Made by a program: the position numbers and the translations under genes. 52,667 nucleotides of DNA from Nostoc sp. T09 (GTDB lineage: Bacteria; Cyanobacteriota; Cyanobacteriia; Cyanobacteriales; Nostocaceae): positions 1 to 52,667 of the forward strand of contig NZ_MTAV01000038.1 in assembly GCF_002154695.1 (NCBI RefSeq). The letters run 5' to 3'. Positions 8,266 through 16,848 of the stretch are shown here, piece by piece (the first letter of the stretch is position 1; each line of letters starts with the position of its first letter). Below the pieces are notes generated by a model. The model did not search any database and was not told where the DNA came from. It saw only the letters and a list, made by a program, of their open reading frames with translations.

Positions 8266-9546
8266 TCACTCACTTTTAGCTTTATTACTAAAAATTCGAT
8301 AGTAAAGCCACGTGCTAGTTTCTTTCACAGGAAAAAGCAGGTATGTTAAAGGATTTATTGTCACAATAATATTGCGAAAGTCTCGCTGTGCTAAAAACAG
8401 AATGGCACGAGCTACTTGCTGTGCTGACATGACTCCGTAAGGATTGAGTGGACTTTTAAACGGTCCAAGAATTAACTTGCGAATTATACAATCCCCATCT
8501 AAACGCTTCAGCGTCACAATATCGCCTAGGGCGCGTTTGCTAAGTTCATAAAGGGGGCTTAATGCTGGAGACACTTCCGCCTCAGATGTATTAACCCAGA
8601 TTTCTTTAGTTGCTTTTGATTGTGGCCCTGTCACAGTTGTCAAAAATATATCCATCAACCGCAACGCCGAAAAAGTATTTACTTCATAGGAGGAATTAAT
8701 TGCCTCTGGTGTGCGACTAGTATAGACATTGACTCCGTGATTGAGAATCAAAATATCAACTTTCTCTAAACTATCTCTCAAATCTGCTTCCTTACCCAAT
8801 TCCCAAGAAATTATTGCTAGCTTATCTTGCCCCTGTAATTTTTCTGGGTGAGTAGTTAATGCTACTACCTTAGCATTATGCTTGATCAGTTCAGCCGCCA
8901 ATGCTTGCCCTAAAGCACCTGACGCGCCAGTTAAAGCTACGGTCTTACCCTTAAGGGAAAGTCCTGTGCCTAATATGGTATCTACTAAGGGAAATACACC
9001 GCTGTAGTAGGCGTTGACATCATCAAAATGATGTCGCCAGTGATAAGACCGATTCACCCACCACACCGATGGAATGGTTTCTAATGGCCCGGGAAGGTGG
9101 TTGAAGTCTGTGTCAATTTTCCCTTGGAAATACCGCAGGGACGCACCATACAAGAAGGTAAAAGCATAGGTTACTCCCAGCCAAAAACCCATTTGCTGGA
9201 GAAATAAAGCAATTACCGTCAATATCACTACCAGTAGACTTGACTCTAAAATGTCATGATATAGCTGAGACTCTTGGTAAGTTTTTAGAGAAACTATCGA
9301 TAAATCTCGGCGATATGCCATGTGGTGCTTGTTGTGCAATTTACTCAGCCAACTCACTTGGTGACACAAGGCATGATATACATCTCTCAATACCTCAGCC
9401 AATAACAGCGAGAATAATCCCCAAATAGCAAACTGTAAGCAGGTATTTACTAAATCCCAATTAATTTGTAGTTGGCCCTCAATCTCAGGCAAGCCAAGAG
9501 CTAATATATTCATCGTGATTTTGCTGTACTCGTTTTTTGTAACCAT
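8266..9546 (-). CDS. Bifunctional sterol desaturase-like / short-chain dehydrogenase fusion
   Basis: Residues 1-195 are a membrane di-iron hydroxylase/desaturase domain with three His boxes: HALCH (58-62), HNKHH (71-75) and HWRHH (169-173), plus hydrophobic helices. Residues 200-426 are an SDR Rossmann domain: TGASGALG (206-213), NHG (269-271), and catalytic S321 with YELSK (Y333, K337). The two activities probably oxidise or hydroxylate a lipid or isoprenoid and then oxidise or reduce the product; the substrate cannot be read from the sequence. M12 (9513) is a second possible start. The gene stands alone, between rpaA-side repeats and an empty ~295-bp spacer. Confidence 0.85.
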   Translation of the reverse strand: MVTKNEYSKITMNILALGLPEIEGQLQINWDLVNTCLQFAIWGLFSLLLAEVLRDVYHALCHQVSWLSKLHNKHHMAYRRDLSIVSLKTYQESQLYHDILESSLLVVILTVIALFLQQMGFWLGVTYAFTFLYGASLRYFQGKIDTDFNHLPGPLETIPSVWWVNRSYHWRHHFDDVNAYYSGVFPLVDTILGTGLSLKGKTVALTGASGALGQALAAELIKHNAKVVALTTHPEKLQGQDKLAIISWELGKEADLRDSLEKVDILILNHGVNVYTSRTPEAINSSYEVNTFSALRLMDIFLTTVTGPQSKATKEIWVNTSEAEVSPALSPLYELSKRALGDIVTLKRLDGDCIIRKLILGPFKSPLNPYGVMSAQQVARAILFLAQRDFRNIIVTINPLTYLLFPVKETSTWLYYRIFSNKAKSE

Positions 9547-9841
9547 TCTTCATAATCTAATAAGAGTAGTTTAAGGTCGAGTTTTAGAGCAAGCTAAAAT
9601 CAAACTGCGTAAAAGTTTTTTCCCAAAGGCGATCGCTAATTGGCTGGACAATGGCTAAAACTATCCGCAAGCAATGCTTAATTGTGCCCTCCCTGTTGGG
9701 TTCAATATACTGGTTACGCAGCTGATAATGAGACACAGCAACACAGCTTTTGAAAGCCTTTGAGGCACATTAGCGACTAATATTTCAAAAAAAGTTGATG
9801 TGTAAAATAACAAAGTATAATAGGCGATCGCACTTTGTGAA

Positions 9842-11848
9842 TTAGCTGAGTTGAGAGATTGCTGCTTGCATAGCTGTAGTCATCACACTTTCTGGCATGG
9901 CACTAGTAACTTGCTGACCTTGTTGCAGCAAAAACTGCTTGAAAAAAGGATCTTTATTGGCTTCAGCGAGAATCACTTGTTGAATTAGTTCTACTTGCTG
10001 ATTCGATGTAGTAGCAACACTCTGTCCTTGGAGTTGATTTAAGAGATTTTGAGCTTTTGTATTGACTGCATCTAAATTACCACCATTAGCAACAATGCTG
10101 CGAACTTGACCAGCTGCTTCATCGTAATCAATTTGCCCAGAACCAGCAAGGTTGGTAATGGTACTACCACTAATGAAAAAACTATTACCAAAAGGTTGCT
10201 TACTATAACCTTTCAAGGCTTCTGCCTGATCTGCGGCAATACCTAATAGCTTATTAATTTGTTGTTCTTTGCTGGCAAGCAGATTCAGCATTTCGGGGTA
10301 AACACCATTGAGGCGCTGTTCAACAATTTCTTTGGGTGCGTTCTCATTATGAGTCACCTTAACAACCCACAAATCCCCACGTTTTTCAATACCCTTGAGT
10401 TCTAATCCTAGTCCATCATCTTCTATCTGTAGCTTTTGTAAAGTAAAGGCAAAAGCCCGCCAGTTGACTCCCTCTTTAAAAACTAGTTCAACAACATTAC
10501 CAACTTCTTGATATAGTGATTCAAATTCTCTAGGTTCAAAATTCTGGCCTGCTAGGGGATAGCGATCGCTAGGCTCTCCTTTGTCATCCAATTTACGATA
10601 TATATATTCACATTCAACATTAGTAAAGTTAGTCTGGCTATTCACACTCCAATCTTGAATACAAATCCCCGTTAAATTTGCGCCAGTAAAATCCACCCCT
10701 ATGACTTGAGTACGAACTAAAATACTTCCTCGTAGATCAGCGTTTTGCAAATCTGCACCTGTTAAATCAGTATCAGTGAAATCAAGTTGGCGCAAATCTG
10801 CATTTTGGAGATAGGCCCCTCGCAAATTTAGTTGGCTCAAGTCCTTGGCTTCCGAATACCCATGAGTTAAAAGTTTTTGTACTCTGGGATTTTCTAAATC
10901 CAAGTAGCGACTATCAACTCTGGCTCTTTCAAGTCCGGTAACACCTTGGAAACAAGTGCGGTAGAGTTTTCTGGCTCGCAAGTCAGTGTTAGCTAACTTA
11001 GCTCCTCTAAAATTAACTCCACTCAGGTCTAAGTTCTGGAAAGAAGTAGCACGCCAAGAACCAATAGCTAGTGTCCAGGAACGTAGTAGATCAGGATACC
11101 GCCAAGGTACATCTTGGTAATAATTAACCCACCAGCTACTGAGTGTTAATATTAACGTTAATAAAATTCCACCAAAAATAGCAATTCTAGTGAGAGTTAA
11201 TTGTTCTATATCAGTTAACGTCGGCAAAATATCCTTAAGCCAGATAGCATTTTTTTTAGCAGCAGAGAATGCGACATCAGAGCCAACCTTTGCTGCAAAG
11301 GTGTTAATTAAAGCGCTAGAAAGCCTAGAAGTAATCCATACCCAGCGATGTTTAGGTAATAAAATATCAAACAAGGCAGCAGTAAAACGTAGAAAGTAGA
11401 AGCAGATGTTACATATCACTAGCCCTACAATCATCAATACTGAAGTTGCGAAAAAAAACTGCTCAGGTAGTTCTAATAGACCCAATTCTGCCAGTAGACT
11501 GGTTCCTGTTATAGATATGAATACAGCTAAGATTGCTAATAGTATACCTCGACTCCAACCCTGATAAATTGTAGTTAAAAGCCAGCTAACTAAAACGAAA
11601 ATCATCAGTGAATACCCTAAACGTAGTTGAGTATCTACACTGATATATAAACTTGTAATTCCGCCCAGATAGCCTGATACAATACTTAATAAAATGCAAA
11701 TCAAAGTTACTAAAAAGATTAAGAGAATTTTGGTATGCGTGGTTTGCCCTGCTAGTGCACCACTCATATCGATTTCCAGATTTTCTTGTACATACAATCG
11801 ACCTCGGATTTTTTTGATTTGAAAACTCTGTTTATTAATACCTTGCAT
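9842..11848 (-). CDS. Membrane pentapeptide-repeat protein with shared ISGS/GSGQI signalling-like motif
   Basis: The 668-residue protein has hydrophobic helices at about 40-62, 78-95, 100-125, 128-162 and 222-241. Two blocks of pentapeptide repeats follow (about 266-300 and 338-395, A(D/N)LxG units, e.g. NLRGAYLQNADLRQLDFTD). An alpha/beta region (about 445-550) comes next, then the motif SFFISGSTITNLAGSGQIDY (556-575), then a helical Gln-rich tail. Nearly the same motif ends the caspase protein encoded at 15295-16551. The gene is divergent from the trypsin-like gene (82-bp spacer), so shared control is likely. A role as membrane receptor or scaffold recruiting the caspase is inference. M28 (11767) is an alternative start. 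Confidence 0.8.
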   Translation of the reverse strand: MQGINKQSFQIKKIRGRLYVQENLEIDMSGALAGQTTHTKILLIFLVTLICILLSIVSGYLGGITSLYISVDTQLRLGYSLMIFVLVSWLLTTIYQGWSRGILLAILAVFISITGTSLLAELGLLELPEQFFFATSVLMIVGLVICNICFYFLRFTAALFDILLPKHRWVWITSRLSSALINTFAAKVGSDVAFSAAKKNAIWLKDILPTLTDIEQLTLTRIAIFGGILLTLILTLSSWWVNYYQDVPWRYPDLLRSWTLAIGSWRATSFQNLDLSGVNFRGAKLANTDLRARKLYRTCFQGVTGLERARVDSRYLDLENPRVQKLLTHGYSEAKDLSQLNLRGAYLQNADLRQLDFTDTDLTGADLQNADLRGSILVRTQVIGVDFTGANLTGICIQDWSVNSQTNFTNVECEYIYRKLDDKGEPSDRYPLAGQNFEPREFESLYQEVGNVVELVFKEGVNWRAFAFTLQKLQIEDDGLGLELKGIEKRGDLWVVKVTHNENAPKEIVEQRLNGVYPEMLNLLASKEQQINKLLGIAADQAEALKGYSKQPFGNSFFISGSTITNLAGSGQIDYDEAAGQVRSIVANGGNLDAVNTKAQNLLNQLQGQSVATTSNQQVELIQQVILAEANKDPFFKQFLLQQGQQVTSAMPESVMTTAMQAAISQLS

Positions 11849-11930
11849 ACCAATGCCATTAATTCAATTATTTTGTATTAATATATACTATAAATATTAA
11901 ATATAAACATTTTTAATCAAGAGAGGATAT
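11849..11930. promoter_or_regulatory. Divergent promoter region of the protease locus
   Basis: This 82-bp AT-rich spacer separates the divergent pentapeptide and trypsin-like genes. TATACT/TATAAAT-like strings at 11884-11897 could be -10 boxes. Ahead of the trypsin-like ATG (11931) there is a strong ribosome site, GAGAGGA (11920-11926). Confidence 0.4.
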
Positions 11931-14900
11931 ATGCAAATTAATTCCGATCTACCTACCTCGCTTCTTAAAGCAAATTGGATTAACCAAGGTGGACTAGGAG
12001 GTTGGGAATTCCTTTCTGGTATACCTGAAGAAAAAGATTTTTTAAACAACCTTGATTTAGAGGATGAAAAGAAAATTATTACAATTGTTAAGGAAAGATT
12101 ACGATTCCTTACTACTCAAAAGTCATCAGTTTCCGTAGGAGCAGATTCTCGAGATATTTTACCAGCATCATCTTTACAAGTGGGGATGAAAAGAAGTTTA
12201 GCCGTATGTCGCATTTCGAGATTTTTTCCTCTCAAAGATTTTCAAAATTTTATAGAAGATATTGAGAAGGAAATCTTAAAGCGAAATGATGATAATAATT
12301 TCAATCAGCCTGAGAAAATCAAAGAGATATTTTTAATTCCTGACCATATATTTAATACAATTTTTTTAACTGATGAAGTGCCAAAGAATTTACCTTTAAA
12401 AGGAGTGGATTATTTAGAAAAGCTAAAAAATATTTCTGAAAGTCAACTATCCGTCCTAAATCCTATTCCCATAGGAACTGGCTTTCTAGTTGGTGTTGCT
12501 CATTTAATTACTAATAATCATGTAATTAGAAATAAGAAAATAGCTAGCCAGTGTGTTGCACAATTTAACTATATTGAAGATACTCTTGGTTATACACAGC
12601 AGACCATAGATTATGAGCTTGATCCAGAAATTTTATTCGTGAATGAGCCAAGTTTGGATTACACTCTTGTACAACTAAAATCTAGTATGTTTACAAGACA
12701 AGCTGGGTATTATTTTGATTGGATTCAGCTGATTGAAAACGATCTAAATATTTTTCCTGGGTTAACAGAAAGTATTAGAAATAATCTCAATGGACAAGAA
12801 GATAAAAAGCTTTTGTCTAATTTAAATAAAGAAATAAATACTGGCGATAATATATTTATTGTTCATCATCCAAAAGGTAAACAAAAAAAGATTGATATCA
12901 GTAATAACAAAGTTATTGAAAATGGCTTATACAAAAATTTTCTCAGATATAGAGTAGACTCTGATTATGGTTCATCTGGAGGTTTGGTTGTTAACAGTAA
13001 ATGGGAGGCAGTAGCATTACATCATGCAGCTGTGCCTAAAGATGATAGTGACGATAATCAAGAGCATAAAGTTGAAATAGTTGCCCAACAAGGTATCAGA
13101 ATTTGCAAAATTGTTGAAGATTTAAAGAAAAAGAGTTTTCATTATAGAAAATTAAGAAATTTTATCGAGGACTTTGTTATTACCTCGGAACAGTTAAATA
13201 ATCCTCCTTTAGCATTTGCGATTGAATTGGATGGATTTAATGATTATGCACTTTTAAAAAATTTTGTTGATTGTCAATTTATTACTCAGCCTCAGGTTAG
13301 TAATGGATTTAGTATTGAGGCTTTTATATGCGCTTACTCTAATGAAATAGAAAGTACAATATTTAGTAAATTTTACCAGAATTTTTCTAATGATTGTATA
13401 GCAACTCTTGGTTATGATGCTCTACGAGTATATATAAACAAAGAAGGGAAAATAGTCTTTTCCAGAAAAATGTATACGCTTCCAACTCTCCCGTTAGAAA
13501 TACCTCAAGAAGAGACGAAGCAAAAAGAATTTATATTTAATCTACAAAGTATTCTGAAGATTTTGATATACAGTGTTGTTGTTAATGGTATATATGATGA
13601 TGAAACCAAAAGAGCATTACAAGAATTTGTAAAAAATCTCCAAGATAATATTGAATTTGATCCTACAAAAGATATTAGTGAGATAGATCCTCAAATATTA
13701 AATTATTTAAATTCACAAATTACTTTTTTAGGTTTATATGACCTTAATTATGAGGCTCTTGAGGAGTTATCTTATGAAAAAAAGGAGCTAAAAATCCCTG
13801 TTTCCGAAAATCCTAGCCAAGGACAAATAGTCAAAGGTCTTCAGAAATTGTTAAATAATCTTGGTTATTATAATTGTCAACCTAATGGTGTGTATAACAA
13901 AGAGACCTGCAATGCTGTAAAGAAGTTTCAAAAAACTTTTGGACTCAAACAAGATGGTGTTTGTGGGCCACTGACTCAGAAAATGATAACTCTAATCCAG
14001 TCTTATGAATATGAAACTGAAGAAATAATCAATTTTGGAGGATTTAATCAAATTACTATAACTTGTAGGAAAGAGGATGAAGAATTAAAAATAGATATTC
14101 AGATTAACGGAAATTCCAGCAACTTACAATTATGCCAAAAATCAACCAATCAAAATTTGCAAGAACTTCAACAAAAGATTAGAAATGCTGAAAGAAATGT
14201 TGATATCACTCAAGGTAGTCCTGTAATTATTGGTGCTTACTCTAACAAAAATCTTGCTATCCCAGATTTTCCATACAAAGGAAATTTGTGGAGTTTTTTT
14301 AGAGGAGCTATTGCTAAAGTTTGTCTGAAGAATCAGGAAAATGTAGTAATTAGTCATTGGCAATTTGAAGAAGGTAAAGGCAATAAATTAAATAATCTCA
14401 TATCCACAAAAAATCACAATCAGATTTTAGAAATATATGGTGAACCAAAATGGTTGCGCCAATCAAACTTTCCTGCTCCACTATTACCCTCTGCTTTAAA
14501 ATTTGATGATAAGAATAACTATGTAGATTGTGGAAATAATGAAAGTCTAAATGTCACTGATGCAATTACTGTTGAAGCATGGTTTAAACACAAGTTTGGT
14601 AATTGTTTGATTGTTGAGCGAGTTGATAGTGAAAAGAATGGTTACTCTCTATCCTGGTACAACGGAAAAATATGTGTAGTGTTGCAGCAGGATCGAGGTT
14701 CTATTGAAAAAACAGTCGTTTATACAAAAGAGAATGCTCCACAGGATGAGGTGTGGCATCATGTCGCTTTTAGTTGGGATAATAAATGCCATGAAATTTC
14801 GATTTATATCGACGGCAGAATACAGGACTGTGTAGTAGAAGGACGATGCAAGACTATTCTTTTTGCAGGGAAAGGCAAGAGTATTGGTTTGTTTACAGGG

Positions 14901-15194
14901 CCTTTGCCACAAGTTACAGAATCTCTAAAGATTGGTTGTAAGGAAGGAAAAGAGATTTATTATAGTGTTGCGATCGCTGATGTCCGGCTCTGGAAAGTAG
15001 CCCGTAATCAGGATGATATTAAAGCAAATATGTCTCGACGGTTGGCAGGCAAAGAGGAAGACTTGGCTGGTTATTGGCGACTGGATGATGACAAGAATGT
15101 ACTTAATCTTGTCAACGGCAAGCCTGGTAAGATTATTGGAGAAGCAACCTGCTTTCCCTCACCATCTATTACCCTCCCCAAGCAACAGAAGTAA
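11931..15194 (+). CDS. Cytosolic trypsin-like protease with LamG and peptidoglycan-binding modules
   Basis: A 1087-residue multidomain protein with no signal peptide. After a helical N-terminus (1-170) comes an S1 trypsin fold: GTGFLVG (182-188), NNHV with H197, SLDYTLVQL with D243, and DYGSSGG with S349. A LamG/concanavalin domain begins at ~428 (IELDGFNDYALL, GFSIEAFI) and is interrupted at ~535-692 by two PG_binding_1-like units, the second clear (GLQKLLNNLGYY...KFQKTFGLKQDGVCGP). LamG resumes at ~700-840. A second, complete LamG domain spans ~853-1080 (LKFDDKNNYVDCG, VWHHVAFSWD, IADVRLWKVARN, LAGYWRLDDDK). Carbohydrate or protein recognition domains on a cytosolic protease suggest an inducible conflict or death effector (inference). 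Followed after 100 bp by the caspase gene. Confidence 0.85.
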   Translation: MQINSDLPTSLLKANWINQGGLGGWEFLSGIPEEKDFLNNLDLEDEKKIITIVKERLRFLTTQKSSVSVGADSRDILPASSLQVGMKRSLAVCRISRFFPLKDFQNFIEDIEKEILKRNDDNNFNQPEKIKEIFLIPDHIFNTIFLTDEVPKNLPLKGVDYLEKLKNISESQLSVLNPIPIGTGFLVGVAHLITNNHVIRNKKIASQCVAQFNYIEDTLGYTQQTIDYELDPEILFVNEPSLDYTLVQLKSSMFTRQAGYYFDWIQLIENDLNIFPGLTESIRNNLNGQEDKKLLSNLNKEINTGDNIFIVHHPKGKQKKIDISNNKVIENGLYKNFLRYRVDSDYGSSGGLVVNSKWEAVALHHAAVPKDDSDDNQEHKVEIVAQQGIRICKIVEDLKKKSFHYRKLRNFIEDFVITSEQLNNPPLAFAIELDGFNDYALLKNFVDCQFITQPQVSNGFSIEAFICAYSNEIESTIFSKFYQNFSNDCIATLGYDALRVYINKEGKIVFSRKMYTLPTLPLEIPQEETKQKEFIFNLQSILKILIYSVVVNGIYDDETKRALQEFVKNLQDNIEFDPTKDISEIDPQILNYLNSQITFLGLYDLNYEALEELSYEKKELKIPVSENPSQGQIVKGLQKLLNNLGYYNCQPNGVYNKETCNAVKKFQKTFGLKQDGVCGPLTQKMITLIQSYEYETEEIINFGGFNQITITCRKEDEELKIDIQINGNSSNLQLCQKSTNQNLQELQQKIRNAERNVDITQGSPVIIGAYSNKNLAIPDFPYKGNLWSFFRGAIAKVCLKNQENVVISHWQFEEGKGNKLNNLISTKNHNQILEIYGEPKWLRQSNFPAPLLPSALKFDDKNNYVDCGNNESLNVTDAITVEAWFKHKFGNCLIVERVDSEKNGYSLSWYNGKICVVLQQDRGSIEKTVVYTKENAPQDEVWHHVAFSWDNKCHEISIYIDGRIQDCVVEGRCKTILFAGKGKSIGLFTGPLPQVTESLKIGCKEGKEIYYSVAIADVRLWKVARNQDDIKANMSRRLAGKEEDLAGYWRLDDDKNVLNLVNGKPGKIIGEATCFPSPSITLPKQQK

Positions 15195-15294
15195 CCGCAG
15201 AAAACTCAGATTTGACTTCCTGCGCAATAGTAAAATGGCGATGCGATCGCCACTAATCTTAAAAAGTCTCTTTGATAAATTTGTGATCAATTAA

Positions 15295-16551
15295 ATGGCG
15301 AAGCTAGCACTGCTAATCGAGGTAAGTCAATATCAGCCTGGTTTAAATCCTCTACCTGCTGCTGAAAAGGATGTGCTGGAAATACAGCGAATTTTACAAC
15401 ACCCTCAAATAGGCAATTTTTCGGACATCCAAATACTGCATAATCCTGACCCACTGGAAATGCAAGATGCGATTGAGACTTTGTTCTCTGGCCGTGCTAA
15501 AGATGACCTAGTATTACTCTTTTTCTCTGGACATGGTATTAAGGATGATACTGGTAAGCTTTATTTTGCTACACGCTTGACTCGCAAAGACGAACGCAGC
15601 GCACTCCGCAAGTCAACAGCAGTTGCGGCTAGTTTTGTCCATGACATTATGAGCAACAGCCGCTCAAAACGCCAAGTAGTGATTCTTGACTGTTGCTTTA
15701 GTGGGGCTTTTGCTGAGGGTTTATTAGCTAAAGATGACGGTGCTATTGATGTCAAAGCTCAACTGGGCGGAGAAGGGCGAGTTATTCTCACCTCTTCTAC
15801 CTCAACTCAGTATTCATTCGAGCAGCAAGGCTCAGACCTCTCAATTTACACTCGCTATCTAGTTGAAGGTATCGAAACTGGAATGGCGGATAAAGATGGT
15901 GATGGTGTAATTTCTGTAGATGAGTTGCATGAGTATGCTAAAAGCAAAGTTCAAGCAGCAGCACCAGCCATGAAACCGGAAATCTATGCTGTTAAAGAAG
16001 GGTACAAAATTATACTGGCTAAAGCACCCTTAGGTGATACAAAGTTGAGATACCGCAAAGAAGTTGAACTTTATGCTAGCCGAGGTGAGATTTCTTTTGT
16101 AGGGCGTAAAGCATTAGATGCATTCCGCGAAAGTTTGGGATTGCATCAGGAAGAAAGCAGCGCCATTGAAACGGAGGTTTTACAACCTTATCGGGAGTAC
16201 AAAAAAAAATTACAGCATTATGAGCAGGTATTAGTTGAGGTAATTCAACAGGAGCGCATTTTGAGTGAGGATACTCGCAGCGATTTAAAACGGTTACAGC
16301 AAATTTTGGGTCTTGGTGACGAAGACATAGCACCAATAATTGAAGCACGCATCAACCCCCAAGAAAAACTAGCCACACCTCTGGCTGACGAGCAACAAGT
16401 AGATGCTCAATCAACTCAAGAAACTGAGGTTGTAAGTTCTCCATCGAATCAATACTTGAACACCTTCAATATATCAGGCAGCAATATTACAAATCTTAGT
16501 GGTTCCGGACAAATAAATTACCACGAGGCTCCCAAACAATCGGGAAACTGA
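15295..16551 (+). CDS. Caspase-fold protease with EF-hand-like loop and C-terminal ISGS/GSGQI motif
   Basis: The p20-like domain carries FFSGHG (H80) and LDCCFSGA (catalytic Cys probably C134). An EF-hand-like loop D199-x-D201-x-D203-G-x-I-x(3)-E210 in the p10 part is seen in many bacterial caspase homologs. Residues ~255-352 hold two similar helical units (GEIS...LGLHQEESSAIETEV and ILSE...LGLGDEDIAPIIEAR), likely an adaptor region. The tail ends with FNISGSNITNLSGSGQINYH (391-410) and 8 more residues, matching the membrane pentapeptide protein. The order protease-linker-terminal motif fits an effector recruited by homotypic assembly. No strong ribosome site precedes the ATG, so coupling to the upstream gene is uncertain. 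Confidence 0.88.
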   Translation: MAKLALLIEVSQYQPGLNPLPAAEKDVLEIQRILQHPQIGNFSDIQILHNPDPLEMQDAIETLFSGRAKDDLVLLFFSGHGIKDDTGKLYFATRLTRKDERSALRKSTAVAASFVHDIMSNSRSKRQVVILDCCFSGAFAEGLLAKDDGAIDVKAQLGGEGRVILTSSTSTQYSFEQQGSDLSIYTRYLVEGIETGMADKDGDGVISVDELHEYAKSKVQAAAPAMKPEIYAVKEGYKIILAKAPLGDTKLRYRKEVELYASRGEISFVGRKALDAFRESLGLHQEESSAIETEVLQPYREYKKKLQHYEQVLVEVIQQERILSEDTRSDLKRLQQILGLGDEDIAPIIEARINPQEKLATPLADEQQVDAQSTQETEVVSSPSNQYLNTFNISGSNITNLSGSGQINYHEAPKQSGN

Positions 16552-16626
16552 TACGATTTCCTCACGAACTAGAGACGATAGCTGAGGTGCGATCGCAACT
16601 GAAGTAGTCAAGTTTAGAGATTCACT

Positions 16627-16773
16627 ATGCTTGTGGAAAAAGCTGGCAAGACCAAGGCTCCAAATCCTGATAATTTTGGTGGCAGCAGATTTGATGTTAT
16701 TTGGGGCTTGATCTTCAACCGTATTCCTTCTAGTATTAGGGGCTATTTGCCGAAAGTGGATGCACTTATCTAA
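16627..16773 (+). CDS. Doubtful 48-residue ORF, possible gene remnant
   Basis: This open frame in the 297-bp spacer after the caspase gene encodes a short protein with FGGSRFDVIWGLIFNRIP in the middle. I do not recognise it. Its amino-acid composition looks protein-like, but there is no clear ribosome site. It may be the relic of a third effector gene, or chance. Confidence 0.2.
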   Translation: MLVEKAGKTKAPNPDNFGGSRFDVIWGLIFNRIPSSIRGYLPKVDALI

Positions 16774-16848
16774 ACAGTAGGCAAAAGTCAAGCTCGCATT
16801 TATTCTGAAGTAACACTGGGGTTACATTTGAATCACTAATTAGGAAAA

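Noticed and set aside
8019-8302. Short ORFs on both strands in the spacer after rpaA
   Set aside because: They consist of GC-rich dispersed repeats, with no protein-like pattern.
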